From Segniliparus rugosus ATCC BAA-974 (GTDB taxonomy: Bacteria > Actinomycetota > Actinomycetes > Mycobacteriales > Mycobacteriaceae): 64,000 nt of DNA. The position numbers were made by a program, and so were the translations under genes. The notes under the pieces are model-generated. The model saw only the letters and a list, made by a program, of their open reading frames with translations, was not told where the DNA came from and did not search any database. Below are positions 1 to 8,116 of this stretch, piece after piece. The stretch lies in NCBI RefSeq assembly GCF_000185725.2, contig NZ_KI391953.1, positions 922,750-986,749 on the forward strand, read 5' to 3'. Every line of letters begins with the position of its first letter. Position 1 is the stretch's first letter.

Positions 1-1156
1 GCCCGAGACCCGGTCGCCGCGCATCGCCGCTTCGAGAACCCGGCGCACGCCGTCCGCGGTCTGGTTCCAGCTGAATTCGCGCGCGCGCCGACGTGCTTTC
101 TCGCCCAGCGCCTCGCGCAGCCGGTGGTCGCAGACCAGGTCGCGCACGGCGGCGGCAAGCTCTTCGTGGCTGTCCACCAGCATTCCGGTCACCCCGTCGA
201 GGATGGAGTCGGTCAGCCCGCCGCTGCCGGTGTAGCCGACCGTGGGCACGCCGTGCTGGGCGGCTTCGATCACCGCGAGCCCCCAGCCCTCGGCGAGGGA
301 GGGCATGACGTGCAGCCAGGCGCGGGAGAGCACCTCGTGCTTGCGCTCCTCGCTCACCCTGCCGTGGAACTGGGTCGCGTCGGCGACGCCCAGCTCGTGC
401 GCGCGGCGTTTGAGGTTGTCCGCCCACCAGCCGTCCCCGACGACGTCGAGACGCAGTTCGGGGAGCCCGCCCGCGCGCAGCTCCGCCAAGGTTTCCAGCA
501 CGTCTTCCACCCGCTTGTGCGGCACGAGGCGGGTCAGGACGCACAAGGTCGGGCGGGGGTCGCGCGTCTCGGGGCCCCCGACAGGGACGCTCGCGGGCAC
601 CTGGTCGACTCCGGCCCGGACCACCGCCGCCCGCTCCCTGCCCACGCCGAGCCGGACCAGCCCCTCCAAAGAGGGGAGCGAGACGGTGAGGTACTGGGCG
701 CGGCGGTGGACCCAGGGCGACGCGGTGGATTCGAGCCACCAGCCGAGCTTGCCGAGCAGCCGGCCCGCGACCGGCCATTGCTCCTTATGGCAGTGATGCA
801 CGAGGACGACCACAGGGGCGCGGGTCGCCAGCCGGGCGAAAAACCCCATGCCGTTGTGGGTGTCCACGATGACGTCCGGACGGAATCCGGCGAGGCCGCC
901 GACCCCGAACCGGGCCAGGGCCAGGGCGGCCAACGCCCTGGGATAGACCGTGAGCCGGCCGCCGCCTCGGGAGAAGCGCATGCCCGCGCGCGTCTGCGAG
1001 CGCGTCGAGCCGGGATGGCGCGCGGTGCGCACGACGACTTCGACCCCTCCTGCGCGAGCAGTTCGCCGACCCGCTCCAGGTACTGCTCGCTCCCCCGCCC
1101 TGCGGATGGGTGGTATCCCGCCAGCTCAAGAGCAGGACTTGGGTAAGCTGAGCCAT
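1..1156 (-). pseudogene. glycosyltransferase (GT4-like), two frameshifts, runs off left edge
   Basis: The minus strand encodes a GT-B glycosyltransferase, but no single frame covers it. The start reads MAQLTQVLLLSWRDTTHPQ, then the frame must move at the CCCCC run (1092-1096) to read SEQYLERVGELLAQEG, and again at the CCCC run (1044-1047) to read VEVVVRTARHPGS. From there one frame stays open to base 1, passing a VLTRLVPHKRVEDVLETL segment and the EAAQHGVPTVGYTGSGG donor-site signature typical of GT4 enzymes. Both breaks are single-base losses in homopolymers, so either sequencing error or recent decay is possible. As I recall, the divergent methyltransferase/glycosyltransferase pair is conserved in M. 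tuberculosis as Rv0224c/Rv0225. The C-terminus lies outside the window. Confidence 0.75.
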
Positions 1157-1173
1157 AATGGTCACCGAGCCTA
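1144..1173. promoter_or_regulatory. overlapping divergent promoters
   Basis: A -10-like TAAGCT (1144-1149) points right and ends nine bases before the ATG at 1158. TAGGCT on the minus strand (1173-1168) points left toward the ATG at 1156. The two start codons are one base apart and no Shine-Dalgarno can fit, so both genes probably begin on leaderless transcripts. This is inferred from spacing only. Confidence 0.4.
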
Positions 1174-2009
1174 ACGCAAAGACCTGGCAGAATGCTGTCA
1201 GGTCGGCCCTCGCCGAGGGCGCAACGCTGCGCAGGTCGTTCGGCCTTCTGCGAGCCTTCCGGTTCGAGTCTTCCGATCCGGACCAGTTCTACGACCCGCT
1301 CGCGCAAGACTGGGTGCGCATCTTGCTCGCGGCCTGGCGGGCCTGGCGGCCGGAAACGGACCCATCGACGCTTCGCGCGTTGGACGTCGGCGGGGCGGAA
1401 GGGCGCTCGGCGACCGCGCTCGCCGACCTGGTGGAACGCTCGGTGCTGGTGGACGCGGACCCCGAAGGGTGCCGCGAGGCGATGGCGGCGGGGGCGCTGG
1501 TGGTGCACGGCGACGGGCAGCGCTTGCCGTTCGAGGACGGCACGTTCGACCTTGTCGCCTCCTCGAACGTGGGCGAGCACGTCCCCGAGCCGTGGCGGCT
1601 GGCCGACGAGCTGCTGCGCGTCGCCCGCCCCGGCGGGCTGGTCGTCTTCTCCTACACGGTCTGGCTCGGCCCGTTCGGCGGGCACGAGACCGGCCGGTGG
1701 CACTGGCTGGGCGGACGGTACGCCGCGCGCCGATACGCGCGCAAGCACGGGCACGCGCCGAAGAACCTGTTCGGGACTTCGCTGTTCGCGGTGAGCGCGG
1801 CTGCCGGGCTGGAGTGGGCGCGGCGGCTGCCGCCCGGCGCGACGCTGCTCGCGGCGCTGCCCAGGTACCACCCGCGCTGGGCGTGGTGGATGGTCCGCCT
1901 GCCGGGGCTGCGGGAAATCCTTGTGAGCAATCTGCTCCTCGTGGTCGGCAAGCGCGCGGACGGGCGAGGGCCCGGACCTGGGGCTGCGCGCCCTGGTCTG
2001 CACGGCTAG
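1158..2009 (+). CDS. SAM-dependent methyltransferase (Rv0224c-like)
   Basis: A 283-residue class I methyltransferase. The SAM-binding glycine motif RALDVGGAEGRSATAL (about residues 75-90) is followed by the acidic VLVDADPEG strand end and a DGTFDLVASSNVGEHVPEP segment characteristic of Methyltransf_11 proteins. The N-terminal stretch ATLRRSFGLLRAFRFESSDP resembles mycobacterial Rv0224c as remembered. It is divergent from a broken glycosyltransferase, so a role in cell-envelope glycolipid modification is plausible but unproven. The start at 1158 is chosen because a -10-like box lies nine bases upstream, consistent with a leaderless message. The eccA gene begins four bases after the stop, so the two may be cotranscribed. 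Confidence 0.8.
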   Translation: MVTEPNAKTWQNAVRSALAEGATLRRSFGLLRAFRFESSDPDQFYDPLAQDWVRILLAAWRAWRPETDPSTLRALDVGGAEGRSATALADLVERSVLVDADPEGCREAMAAGALVVHGDGQRLPFEDGTFDLVASSNVGEHVPEPWRLADELLRVARPGGLVVFSYTVWLGPFGGHETGRWHWLGGRYAARRYARKHGHAPKNLFGTSLFAVSAAAGLEWARRLPPGATLLAALPRYHPRWAWWMVRLPGLREILVSNLLLVVGKRADGRGPGPGAARPGLHG

Positions 2010-2012
2010 AAT

Positions 2013-3887
2013 GTGCTCCGATACCTAACTCGTCCACGTCCGGCATATGGGGGCACCTTGTACGACACGCGCGCGGCCCGCAGGTCTTTCGACATCGGCA
2101 TTCTCTCTTTGGGCATCCCCATCGACGGCCAGGAGGCCCCGAGGGACCCCGCCCACGCCCGCAAGGCCTTCGAGCTGGCCACGCGGCAGGATCCGACGAT
2201 GAGCGACGCGTGGCTCGGCCTCGCCGCCATGCTGGCCGAGGCGAAGGAGGTCGCCACCCCCGAGGTCGTCAACCGGCTGTACGAGAACGGGGACCACAAC
2301 CTGTTCGCGGAGCACCGCCGCCTCGGCCTGCCGCCGCGCACGCTTGGCGGGCGGTTCTCCACGGGCCTCTACATCGACTACCCTCTCACGGACTGGAACG
2401 AGGTCCAGCTGGCGAAGGCCGCCCTCCTGATCCGGGAGCAGAGCTACGACGAGGCCGAGCGGCTGCTCAAAGATTTGCGCGAGCGCACGGGCGGCAAGCT
2501 CGCCATCGTGGACTACATGACCGGCTTCCTGTACTACGGCACGCAGCTGTGGCCGGACGTGCTGGTGGCGCTGCGCGAGTCCTCGGGCTGGACGGACCAG
2601 TTCCTCGCGTCCGGCGCGCACCTCATGGTCGGCTCCTCCTGCGCGCAGCTGGGTCTGTTCAGCCAAGCGGTGCAGCGGCTGGAGCAGGCCGAGGCGGGGG
2701 TGATCCCGGCGGCGCGGATCGCCGCGAAATACAGCCGGGGCCTGGTGCTGCGCGAGCAGGGCGAGGCCGAGAAGGCGCGCGCTATCTTCGAGGGGATCTA
2801 CGCCGAGGCCCCGGAGTTCGAGGCGAACAAGCGGGCCATGCAGGAGCCGACCTTCCGGATCGTGACCACCAGCCCCGAGCGCATCGCGCTGCGCGCCAAC
2901 CGGTGGGATCCCGCCTCCGCGCCGTCGGAGGAGGAGATCAAGAAGGAAGAGGAGGCGAAGGAGGAGGAGAAGCGCTCCGCCGAGAACGAGATCCTCCTCG
3001 CCGAGGCGCAGCAGGAGCTCGATCTGCAGATCGGCATGACCGGGGTCAAACAGCAGGTCGCGAGACTACAGGCCACCGTGCAGATGGCGCGGTTGCGCGC
3101 GGAGAAGGGGCTCGGCGGCGGCCAGGCGAAGAGCCAGCACCTCGCCTTCACCGGGCCTCCCGGCACGGGCAAGACCACCATCGCCCGCGTGGTCGCGAAG
3201 ATCTATTGCGGCCTTGGCCTCTTGAAGACGGCGAACGTGCTCGAGACCAGCCGGAAAGACTTCGTCGGCGAGCACCTCGGCTCCACCGCGATCAAGACCA
3301 CCGCCCTGATCGACCGCGCGATGGACGGCGTGCTGTTCATCGACGAGGCGTACACCCTGCTCCAAAGCGGCCTGTCCGGCGGCGACGCGTTCGGCAAGGA
3401 GGCCATCGACACCCTCCTGGCCCGGATGGAGAACGACCGCGACCGGCTCGTGGTGATCATCGCCGGGTACGACAACGAGATCGACCGCTTCCTCGCCGGG
3501 AACGAAGGTCTCGCCTCCCGGTTCGCCAAGCGCATCCGGTTCGACTCGTACACCCCCGAGGAACTGGGGAAGATCGCCGAGTTCCAGGCCAAGCGCCGGG
3601 ACGCGATCATCACGCCCGACGCGATGCAGGAGTTCATCACGCAGACCCAGCGCCTGTACGACCAGACGAAGATCGCTTCGAGCGGCCAGGAGATGCGCTT
3701 GGTCGACCTCGCGGGCAACGGTCGTTTCGTCCGCAACGTCATCGAGGCCGCGGAGGAAGAGCGAGAATTCCGGCTCACCCAGGGCGACGTCGACCCGGCG
3801 GATCTGACCGAGACAGATCTGATGAGCATCACCGCCGAGGATCTGCGGGCCGCAGTGGTCAGCGTCATCTCCGCCAACCGGCTCTAG
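2013..3887 (+). CDS. eccA: T7SS AAA+ ATPase EccA
   Basis: A cytosolic AAA+ ATPase of the CbxX/CfqX type, about 624 residues, close to EccA proteins of ESX systems. The N-terminal half is helical and TPR-like (about 1-290), then a charged linker rich in Glu/Lys (about 300-335). The AAA domain carries Walker A GPPGTGKTT (about 381-389), Walker B VLFIDEAYTL (about 440-450) and an arginine-finger region around LASRFAKRIRF. EccA is known to help release ESX substrates such as EspC-type proteins. No eccB, eccC, eccD, eccE or mycP lies beside it, so it is separated from any core machine. GTG 2013 is the longest start; TTG 2058, behind a G-rich stretch, is an alternative. Confidence 0.88.
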   Translation: MLRYLTRPRPAYGGTLYDTRAARRSFDIGILSLGIPIDGQEAPRDPAHARKAFELATRQDPTMSDAWLGLAAMLAEAKEVATPEVVNRLYENGDHNLFAEHRRLGLPPRTLGGRFSTGLYIDYPLTDWNEVQLAKAALLIREQSYDEAERLLKDLRERTGGKLAIVDYMTGFLYYGTQLWPDVLVALRESSGWTDQFLASGAHLMVGSSCAQLGLFSQAVQRLEQAEAGVIPAARIAAKYSRGLVLREQGEAEKARAIFEGIYAEAPEFEANKRAMQEPTFRIVTTSPERIALRANRWDPASAPSEEEIKKEEEAKEEEKRSAENEILLAEAQQELDLQIGMTGVKQQVARLQATVQMARLRAEKGLGGGQAKSQHLAFTGPPGTGKTTIARVVAKIYCGLGLLKTANVLETSRKDFVGEHLGSTAIKTTALIDRAMDGVLFIDEAYTLLQSGLSGGDAFGKEAIDTLLARMENDRDRLVVIIAGYDNEIDRFLAGNEGLASRFAKRIRFDSYTPEELGKIAEFQAKRRDAIITPDAMQEFITQTQRLYDQTKIASSGQEMRLVDLAGNGRFVRNVIEAAEEEREFRLTQGDVDPADLTETDLMSITAEDLRAAVVSVISANRL

Positions 3888-3906
3888 CTGGCCCCCTCGC
3901 GGCGAT

Positions 3907-4509
3907 CTACGCCCGGCGCAGCTCGTACCAGCGCATAGTGCCTTGCGTCCGGAGCGGACCCCGCCGCCCGTCGCCCGCCCCGACGAGCGACCAGTCCGAT
4001 CCCAAGGAGGCCAGCAGGTCGGTCTGGCTGATGCCGCGCACCGGCTTGCCTTGGCCGGGGAGGAAACCGACGATCAGGAGCGTGCAGCCGGGAGCGGCGA
4101 GCGCGGAGACTTCGCGGGCATAGCCCGCCCGGGTCTTGTCGTCCACGCCGTGTAGCAGGCCGAAGTCGACGATCAGGTCGAAGCCTGGCTGAAGACCGTT
4201 CTCGCGGAGTTTGGTGACATCCGCGTGGACGAAGTCGATGTCCGCTCCCGCCGAGGCGGCCTTTCGGCGGGCGAGCCTCAGCGCTTTCGGAGTGAAATCC
4301 ACCCCGGTGACGCGCCAGCCGCGCCGCGCGAGGTAGATCGCCGCGTCCCCGGTCCCGCATCCCACGTCGAGTGCCCTGCCGGGGGCAAGGGCGGGACGCT
4401 CCCCGTCGCCATCGACCAGTTCGGCCAGCCGCTCCGGCAAGGGATGTCCGTCCCACGGCGTGAAGCCGAGGAGGTACATGGTCCGGAACAGCAGCTGACG
4501 GTAAGCCAT
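3907..4509 (-). CDS. class I SAM-dependent methyltransferase
   Basis: A 200-residue protein with a compact Rossmann methyltransferase fold. Motif I is ALDVGCGTGDAAIYLARRGW, motif II ends VTGVDFTPKAL, and a later FVHADVTKL / DLIVDFGLLHGV pair marks the adenine pocket and the post-I strand. It resembles small UbiE/TehB-like enzymes; the substrate cannot be told. It is convergent with eccA, with stops about 20 bases apart. Upstream lies the terminator hairpin of the next minus-strand gene, so it probably has its own promoter. Confidence 0.8.
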   Translation of the reverse strand: MAYRQLLFRTMYLLGFTPWDGHPLPERLAELVDGDGERPALAPGRALDVGCGTGDAAIYLARRGWRVTGVDFTPKALRLARRKAASAGADIDFVHADVTKLRENGLQPGFDLIVDFGLLHGVDDKTRAGYAREVSALAAPGCTLLIVGFLPGQGKPVRGISQTDLLASLGSDWSLVGAGDGRRGPLRTQGTMRWYELRRA

Positions 4510-4532
4510 ATCACAAACTTAGTCGCAGGCGG

Positions 4533-4575
4533 AACCGGTTGTGGCCGCAGTCTGAGACTGCGGCCACAACCGGTT
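4533..4575 (-). terminator. hairpin terminator
   Basis: A perfect 21-bp inverted repeat with a one-base loop (arm begins AACCGGTTGTGGCCGCAGTC) lies 15 bases past the stop of the 4590-6911 gene. There is no U tract, as is common for actinobacterial terminators. Nearly the same stem recurs at 8060-8104 behind the paralogous gene. Confidence 0.8.
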
Positions 4576-4589
4576 TGGTCGGGGGCGGG

Positions 4590-6911
4590 TTATTTGCTGC
4601 CGAAGTCGGCTCCGAGCGTGGTGCCGTAGGCGGCGTTGAATCCGCCGAGGGCTCCGCCTGCGGCCAGGCCGATGCCGCCGCCGAGGATGCCGCCGAGCGC
4701 TCCGCCGATGGTGCCGAGGCTGTTGCCAGCGGCGGAGCCGACGGCGGCGCCGTCTTGGGCTCCTTGGATCGCGCCGCTGATGGTGCCGCCGAGGGCGTTG
4801 ACCGGGATGGAGACGATGCCGCCGAGGCCGATCTGAGTGCCAAGCGCTCCGCCGTTGACTCCAGCTGCGGCGGTGGATTTGATGGCGGCGTCGAGGCCGA
4901 AGGCGCTGGTGTTATTGGCAGGGCCGCCGAGGAGCGTGCCGCCCGCGCCGATCGGGGTTTCGTGCACGATGCCGTTGTAGACGCCGACCGCTGTGCCGAC
5001 GGCGGTGACGCCGAGGCCGAGGCCGAGGCCGATGGCTCCGCCCGCGATGGCTCCGAGGGGTCCTGCGACCGCCGCGCCGGATTGGGCTCCTGCGATGGTG
5101 GTGCCGATGGTGGAGTAGAGGCCGCCGACCGCGCCGCCGATGGCCCCGCCGATGCCCGCCCCGACCACGCCGTAACCAGCATCGACGCCCAAGGTGTTGC
5201 CGAGGGTCTGGCCGATCTGGCCGCCGAGGACCTGGCCGTTCACCGTGGTGTGGACCGCCTGCCCGAGGCCGAACGGATCCGAACCGGTCGAGCCCGTGGA
5301 GCTCGCGTTCGCGGTCGAGCCGGTGCTCGGAGCGCTCGCGTTCGCGGTCGAGCCGCCGCCGGTGGCGCCTGCCGTGGCGGCGGTCGAAGCGGAGCCGACG
5401 CTCGTCGCGCCCGTGCTGGTGGTGCCCGCGCCGGTGTTAGTCGTGCCGACGCTGGTGGTGCCCGCGCCGGTGCTGGTCGTGCCGGTGCTCGCGTTGCTGG
5501 TGCCGGGGTTGGTGGTGCCGGTTGAGGTCGTGCTGGTGCCGGTGTTGGCGGTGGTGCCGGTGCTCGCGTTGCTGGTGCCGGTGCTCGCGTTGCTGGTGCC
5601 GGGGTTGGTGGTGCCGGTTGAGGTCGTGCCGGTGCTCGCGTTGCTGGTGCCGGGGTTGGTGGTGCCGGTTGAGGTCGTGCCGGTGCTCGCGTTGCTGGTG
5701 CCGGGGTTGGTGGTGCCGGTTGAGGTCGTGCTGGTGCCCGTGTTGGTCGTACCGGTGCTCGCGTTGCTGGTGCCCGTGTTGGTCGTGCCGGTCGAGGTCG
5801 TGCCGGTGCTGGTCGAACCGTTCGAAGCGGAGCTACTGGTGCCCGAGGTGGCTCCGCTCGTGCTGCCCCCTCCCGCCGCATTTTCAGCAGCGTTCACGCC
5901 GCCGCTGATGCTGCTGCCCGAGGAAGCGTTGGAGCCGCTTGACCCGCTGGTTCCAGTGGCGCCCGTGCCGACGCTGGTGGTTCCGGTGCTCGCGTTGGTC
6001 GTGCCGGTCGAGGTCGATCCTGTCGAAGTGGCGCCCGTCGAGGTGGAACCGGCGCCGGTGGTTCCGGTGCTCGTGCTGGTCGTGCCGGTGTTGGTCGAAC
6101 CGGTGGTTCCGGTGCTCGTGCCTGAGGTGGAGCCGGAAGCCGAGCCGCCTGCCGCGCGCTCGGCGGCGCTCACGCCACCGCTCGAGGTGGAACCGCTAGA
6201 AGACGAGGACGTTCCTCCGCCGGAGCTAGCAGTCGAGCCGCCGTTGGAAGAGGAGCCTGAACCACTTGCGCTGGAGCCCGATCCGCCGGAGCTGCTGCCG
6301 CTTGAAGTCCCGCCGGAGCTGGAGCCCGAGCCGTTGGAGCCCGAGCCGCTGCCAGAAGACGATCCGCCGGAGCTGCTGCCGCTTGAAGTCCCGCCGGAGC
6401 TGGAGCCCGAGCCGCTGGAGCTGGAGCCCGATCCGCCGGAGCTGGAGCCCGAGCCGCTGGAGCTGGAGCCTGAACCGCTGCCAGAAGACGATCCGCCGGA
6501 GCTGCTGCCGCTTGAAGTCCCGCCCGAGCTGGAGCCCGAGCCGCTTGAGCTGGAGCCTGAGCCGCTGCCAGAACTCGATCCGCCGGAGCTGGAGCCCGAG
6601 CCGCCGGAGCTGGAGCCCGAGCCGCTGGAGCCTGACCCGCCGCCGCCTGCGGAGGAGCCGCTGTGCTCGTCGATGAGCCGGAACGAGCGTCCGTCCGCTC
6701 CTTGTTTGCTGCCGAAAGACGCGAACGCGGGAGCAGCAGGGGCGCGGAGCGCTCGTGCTCCGCCGGCTTCGGTCATCGAGGCGAGTCCGACGGTCAGGGC
6801 GGTGATCCCCGACAGGACACCCACAGCGCCGCCGACCGCGCCGGGGCGGTTCTTCATCGTCTTGAGCTTGAGCGGGGATGGAACGTCCAGTTTTTTGCGC
6901 GGAAGACGCAT
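4590..6911 (-). CDS. mucin-like Ser/Gly/Thr-rich exported protein, copy 1
   Basis: A 773-residue low-complexity protein. A basic start and a hydrophobic stretch (about 24-50) look like a signal peptide, followed by the RSFRLIDEHSG block shared with its paralogue. A Ser/Gly-only region (about 85-240) and a Thr/Gly/Asn/Ser region (about 260-540) are separated by GGVSAAERAAGG-type spacers. The last 229 residues form a glycine-zipper-like domain (GGAIGGAVGG, GGALGGILGGGIGL) that could pack in a membrane or assemble. The Ser/Thr density suggests O-mannosylation at the cell surface. The minus strand is chosen over an equally long antisense frame because it has a GGGAG ribosome site before ATG 6911 and a sensible signal peptide. 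Function unknown. Confidence 0.75.
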   Translation of the reverse strand: MRLPRKKLDVPSPLKLKTMKNRPGAVGGAVGVLSGITALTVGLASMTEAGGARALRAPAAPAFASFGSKQGADGRSFRLIDEHSGSSAGGGGSGSSGSGSSSGGSGSSSGGSSSGSGSGSSSSGSGSSSGGTSSGSSSGGSSSGSGSGSSSSGSGSSSGGSGSSSSGSGSSSGGTSSGSSSGGSSSGSGSGSNGSGSSSGGTSSGSSSGGSGSSASGSGSSSNGGSTASSGGGTSSSSSGSTSSGGVSAAERAAGGSASGSTSGTSTGTTGSTNTGTTSTSTGTTGAGSTSTGATSTGSTSTGTTNASTGTTSVGTGATGTSGSSGSNASSGSSISGGVNAAENAAGGGSTSGATSGTSSSASNGSTSTGTTSTGTTNTGTSNASTGTTNTGTSTTSTGTTNPGTSNASTGTTSTGTTNPGTSNASTGTTSTGTTNPGTSNASTGTSNASTGTTANTGTSTTSTGTTNPGTSNASTGTTSTGAGTTSVGTTNTGAGTTSTGATSVGSASTAATAGATGGGSTANASAPSTGSTANASSTGSTGSDPFGLGQAVHTTVNGQVLGGQIGQTLGNTLGVDAGYGVVGAGIGGAIGGAVGGLYSTIGTTIAGAQSGAAVAGPLGAIAGGAIGLGLGLGVTAVGTAVGVYNGIVHETPIGAGGTLLGGPANNTSAFGLDAAIKSTAAAGVNGGALGTQIGLGGIVSIPVNALGGTISGAIQGAQDGAAVGSAAGNSLGTIGGALGGILGGGIGLAAGGALGGFNAAYGTTLGADFGSK
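5479..5730. repeat. 51-bp in-frame tandem repeats
   Basis: A 51-bp unit encoding a 17-residue block (GTTNPGTSNASTGTTST on the minus strand) occurs at 5575, 5626 and 5677, with another copy at 5479. Length variation here would change the Thr-rich region without breaking the frame. Confidence 0.8.
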
Positions 6912-7136
6912 GAAGAAACTCCCAGGGGGTGTGCGAGGCGGTGTCGCCGGAGTCGTGGCGTGGCGGCGTTGACTGACGGCGCGAGGGTCTGAACCCCAGA
7001 TCGAACATTCAGTCGGGCTGTCCGTTCGCTCAGCGGCTCGGCTCTATTCTCTCGACTTTTATTTACCCTTTGTTAAGTTGCATTCGCCGAATCGTTACAT
7101 TCTCAGGAAGTGAGGGAGGCAACCCGGTCGCAAAAC
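6912..7136. other. intergenic upstream region of repeat-protein gene 1
   Basis: About 225 bases with no convincing gene. The segment 7035-7100 is unusually AT-rich for this window and lies upstream of the minus-strand gene starting at 6911, so it probably holds its promoter. No clear -35/-10 pair could be fixed. Confidence 0.4.
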
Positions 7137-7176
7137 GAACCGCTGCTCGTCGCCGTACGGCGACGAGCAGCGGTTC
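7137..7176 (-). terminator. hairpin terminator of the lipoprotein gene
   Basis: A perfect 18-bp stem (arm begins GAACCGCTGCTCGTCG) with a GTAC loop lies 33 bases beyond the lipoprotein stop at 7209. On the minus strand it is followed by GTTTTG, a short U tract. Confidence 0.85.
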
Positions 7177-7208
7177 GGGCGAAGCCTTTCCCGGCCGGAG
7201 GCGAGGAA

Positions 7209-7925
7209 CTACTTCTTGAAGCTGAGTTGGAGTCCTTCGTCAATGGTCTTGATGTCGTCTGCGAGCTGAGCGCTTTGCTTGTCGGTGACGGTGATCTGGA
7301 GCTGCACGAGGTATTTGTCCTCGCCGGAGACAGCAATCACATAGCGGTTGAGCACGTGCAATTTCAGGTCGCCGACCGGTTGCTGGGGATCGGGCTGCTG
7401 GCCGCTCTGGCGCTGTTGCTCGTCCACCCGCGCTTTGGCCTCTTTCCGCTGCTGCTCGTCCTCGACGTAGGTGCCTTCGATCACGGCGGAGGGGAACTTG
7501 TCGAAGTCGTCGAGCGATTCGCGGATCTTCTGGAAGCCCTTCGCGGCGGAGATGTCCACGAAACCGCGCAGCACCGCCTGCTTCGGGTCGAAGTTCCCAG
7601 TGAGTTTGAGGATGCTGATGACGGCGTTCGGCCGGAACTGCTGGTCCGTGTCCCTCGCGTCTTCCAGGAGCAGGTAGAGGCTCGGGATGCCCTGGGACGC
7701 GGACCAGCGAGACGGGAGCCGGACGGAGACGCTGAGCGGGAAATCGTCCGCGGCGGTTTGCGGGGCCCTCGTCACGCTGTGGTTGTCCAGGTACTTGATG
7801 ATGTCCATGTCGGACACGGGGGCTGCCTTCGGCGGCGGCGGAGCGGGCTTTGCGTCGTCCGAGCAGCTGGCGACGAGGGGCGCGAGGGCGAGGAGGGCGA
7901 CGGCGGCGAAGCGAGGGACGGACAC
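7209..7925 (-). CDS. LpqN/LpqT-type lipoprotein
   Basis: A 238-residue predicted lipoprotein. The GTG at 7925 is chosen because AAGGAG sits five bases upstream; it gives a short signal peptide ending in LVASC (lipobox), then an Ala/Pro linker. The mature part begins DIIKYLDNHSVTRAP and continues with the amphipathic strands of the actinobacterial LpqN/LpqT (MTC28) family, including PLSVSVRLPSRW. These proteins sit on the outer face of the plasma membrane; LpqN has been linked to envelope lipid transport partners, though most members are uncharacterised. It lies between two mucin-like paralogues with its own terminator, so it is a separate unit. Confidence 0.75.
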   Translation of the reverse strand: MSVPRFAAVALLALAPLVASCSDDAKPAPPPPKAAPVSDMDIIKYLDNHSVTRAPQTAADDFPLSVSVRLPSRWSASQGIPSLYLLLEDARDTDQQFRPNAVISILKLTGNFDPKQAVLRGFVDISAAKGFQKIRESLDDFDKFPSAVIEGTYVEDEQQRKEAKARVDEQQRQSGQQPDPQQPVGDLKLHVLNRYVIAVSGEDKYLVQLQITVTDKQSAQLADDIKTIDEGLQLSFKK

Positions 7926-8059
7926 GGACACTCCTTGGAGGTTGAGGGGTTGGCTATTTTGTGTTGGGGGCTGGAAACGGTCGCAAGGCCGTGAAACGTT
8001 TCGGCTGAGCGGATGGCGGGTTGGCCTTTGGTGATCATAGGCCGAAAAGTTCGCCAAAA

Positions 8060-8104
8060 GAACCAGTTGTGGCCGCAGTCCCAGACCGCGGCCACAACTG
8101 GTTC
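8060..8104. terminator. bidirectional-looking hairpin terminator
   Basis: A 17-bp stem (GAACCAGTTGTGGCCGC and its complement) with an AAAA run on one side and TTTTT on the other. It lies 13 bases past the stop of the 8117-10213 gene. The stem closely matches the hairpin at 4533-4575, so the terminator was duplicated together with the gene. Confidence 0.85.
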
Positions 8105-8116
8105 TTTTTGGTGGGC

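Noticed and set aside
1469..4123. Plus-strand open frame of about 880 codons over the methyltransferase and eccA
   Set aside because: It reads eccA out of frame as Arg/Gly/Ala-rich sequence; the correct frame shows both Walker motifs.
5400..5830. CRISPR-like repeat array
   Set aside because: Repeats are in-frame codon repeats inside a protein gene, with no unique spacers and no cas genes nearby.
5194..6972. Long plus-strand open frame (about 590 codons, Pro/Glu/Leu-rich) opposite mucin-like gene 1
   Set aside because: It is a shadow of codon bias in Gly/Ser/Thr repeats. It starts inside the opposite gene, has no ribosome site or signal, and the minus strand has both.
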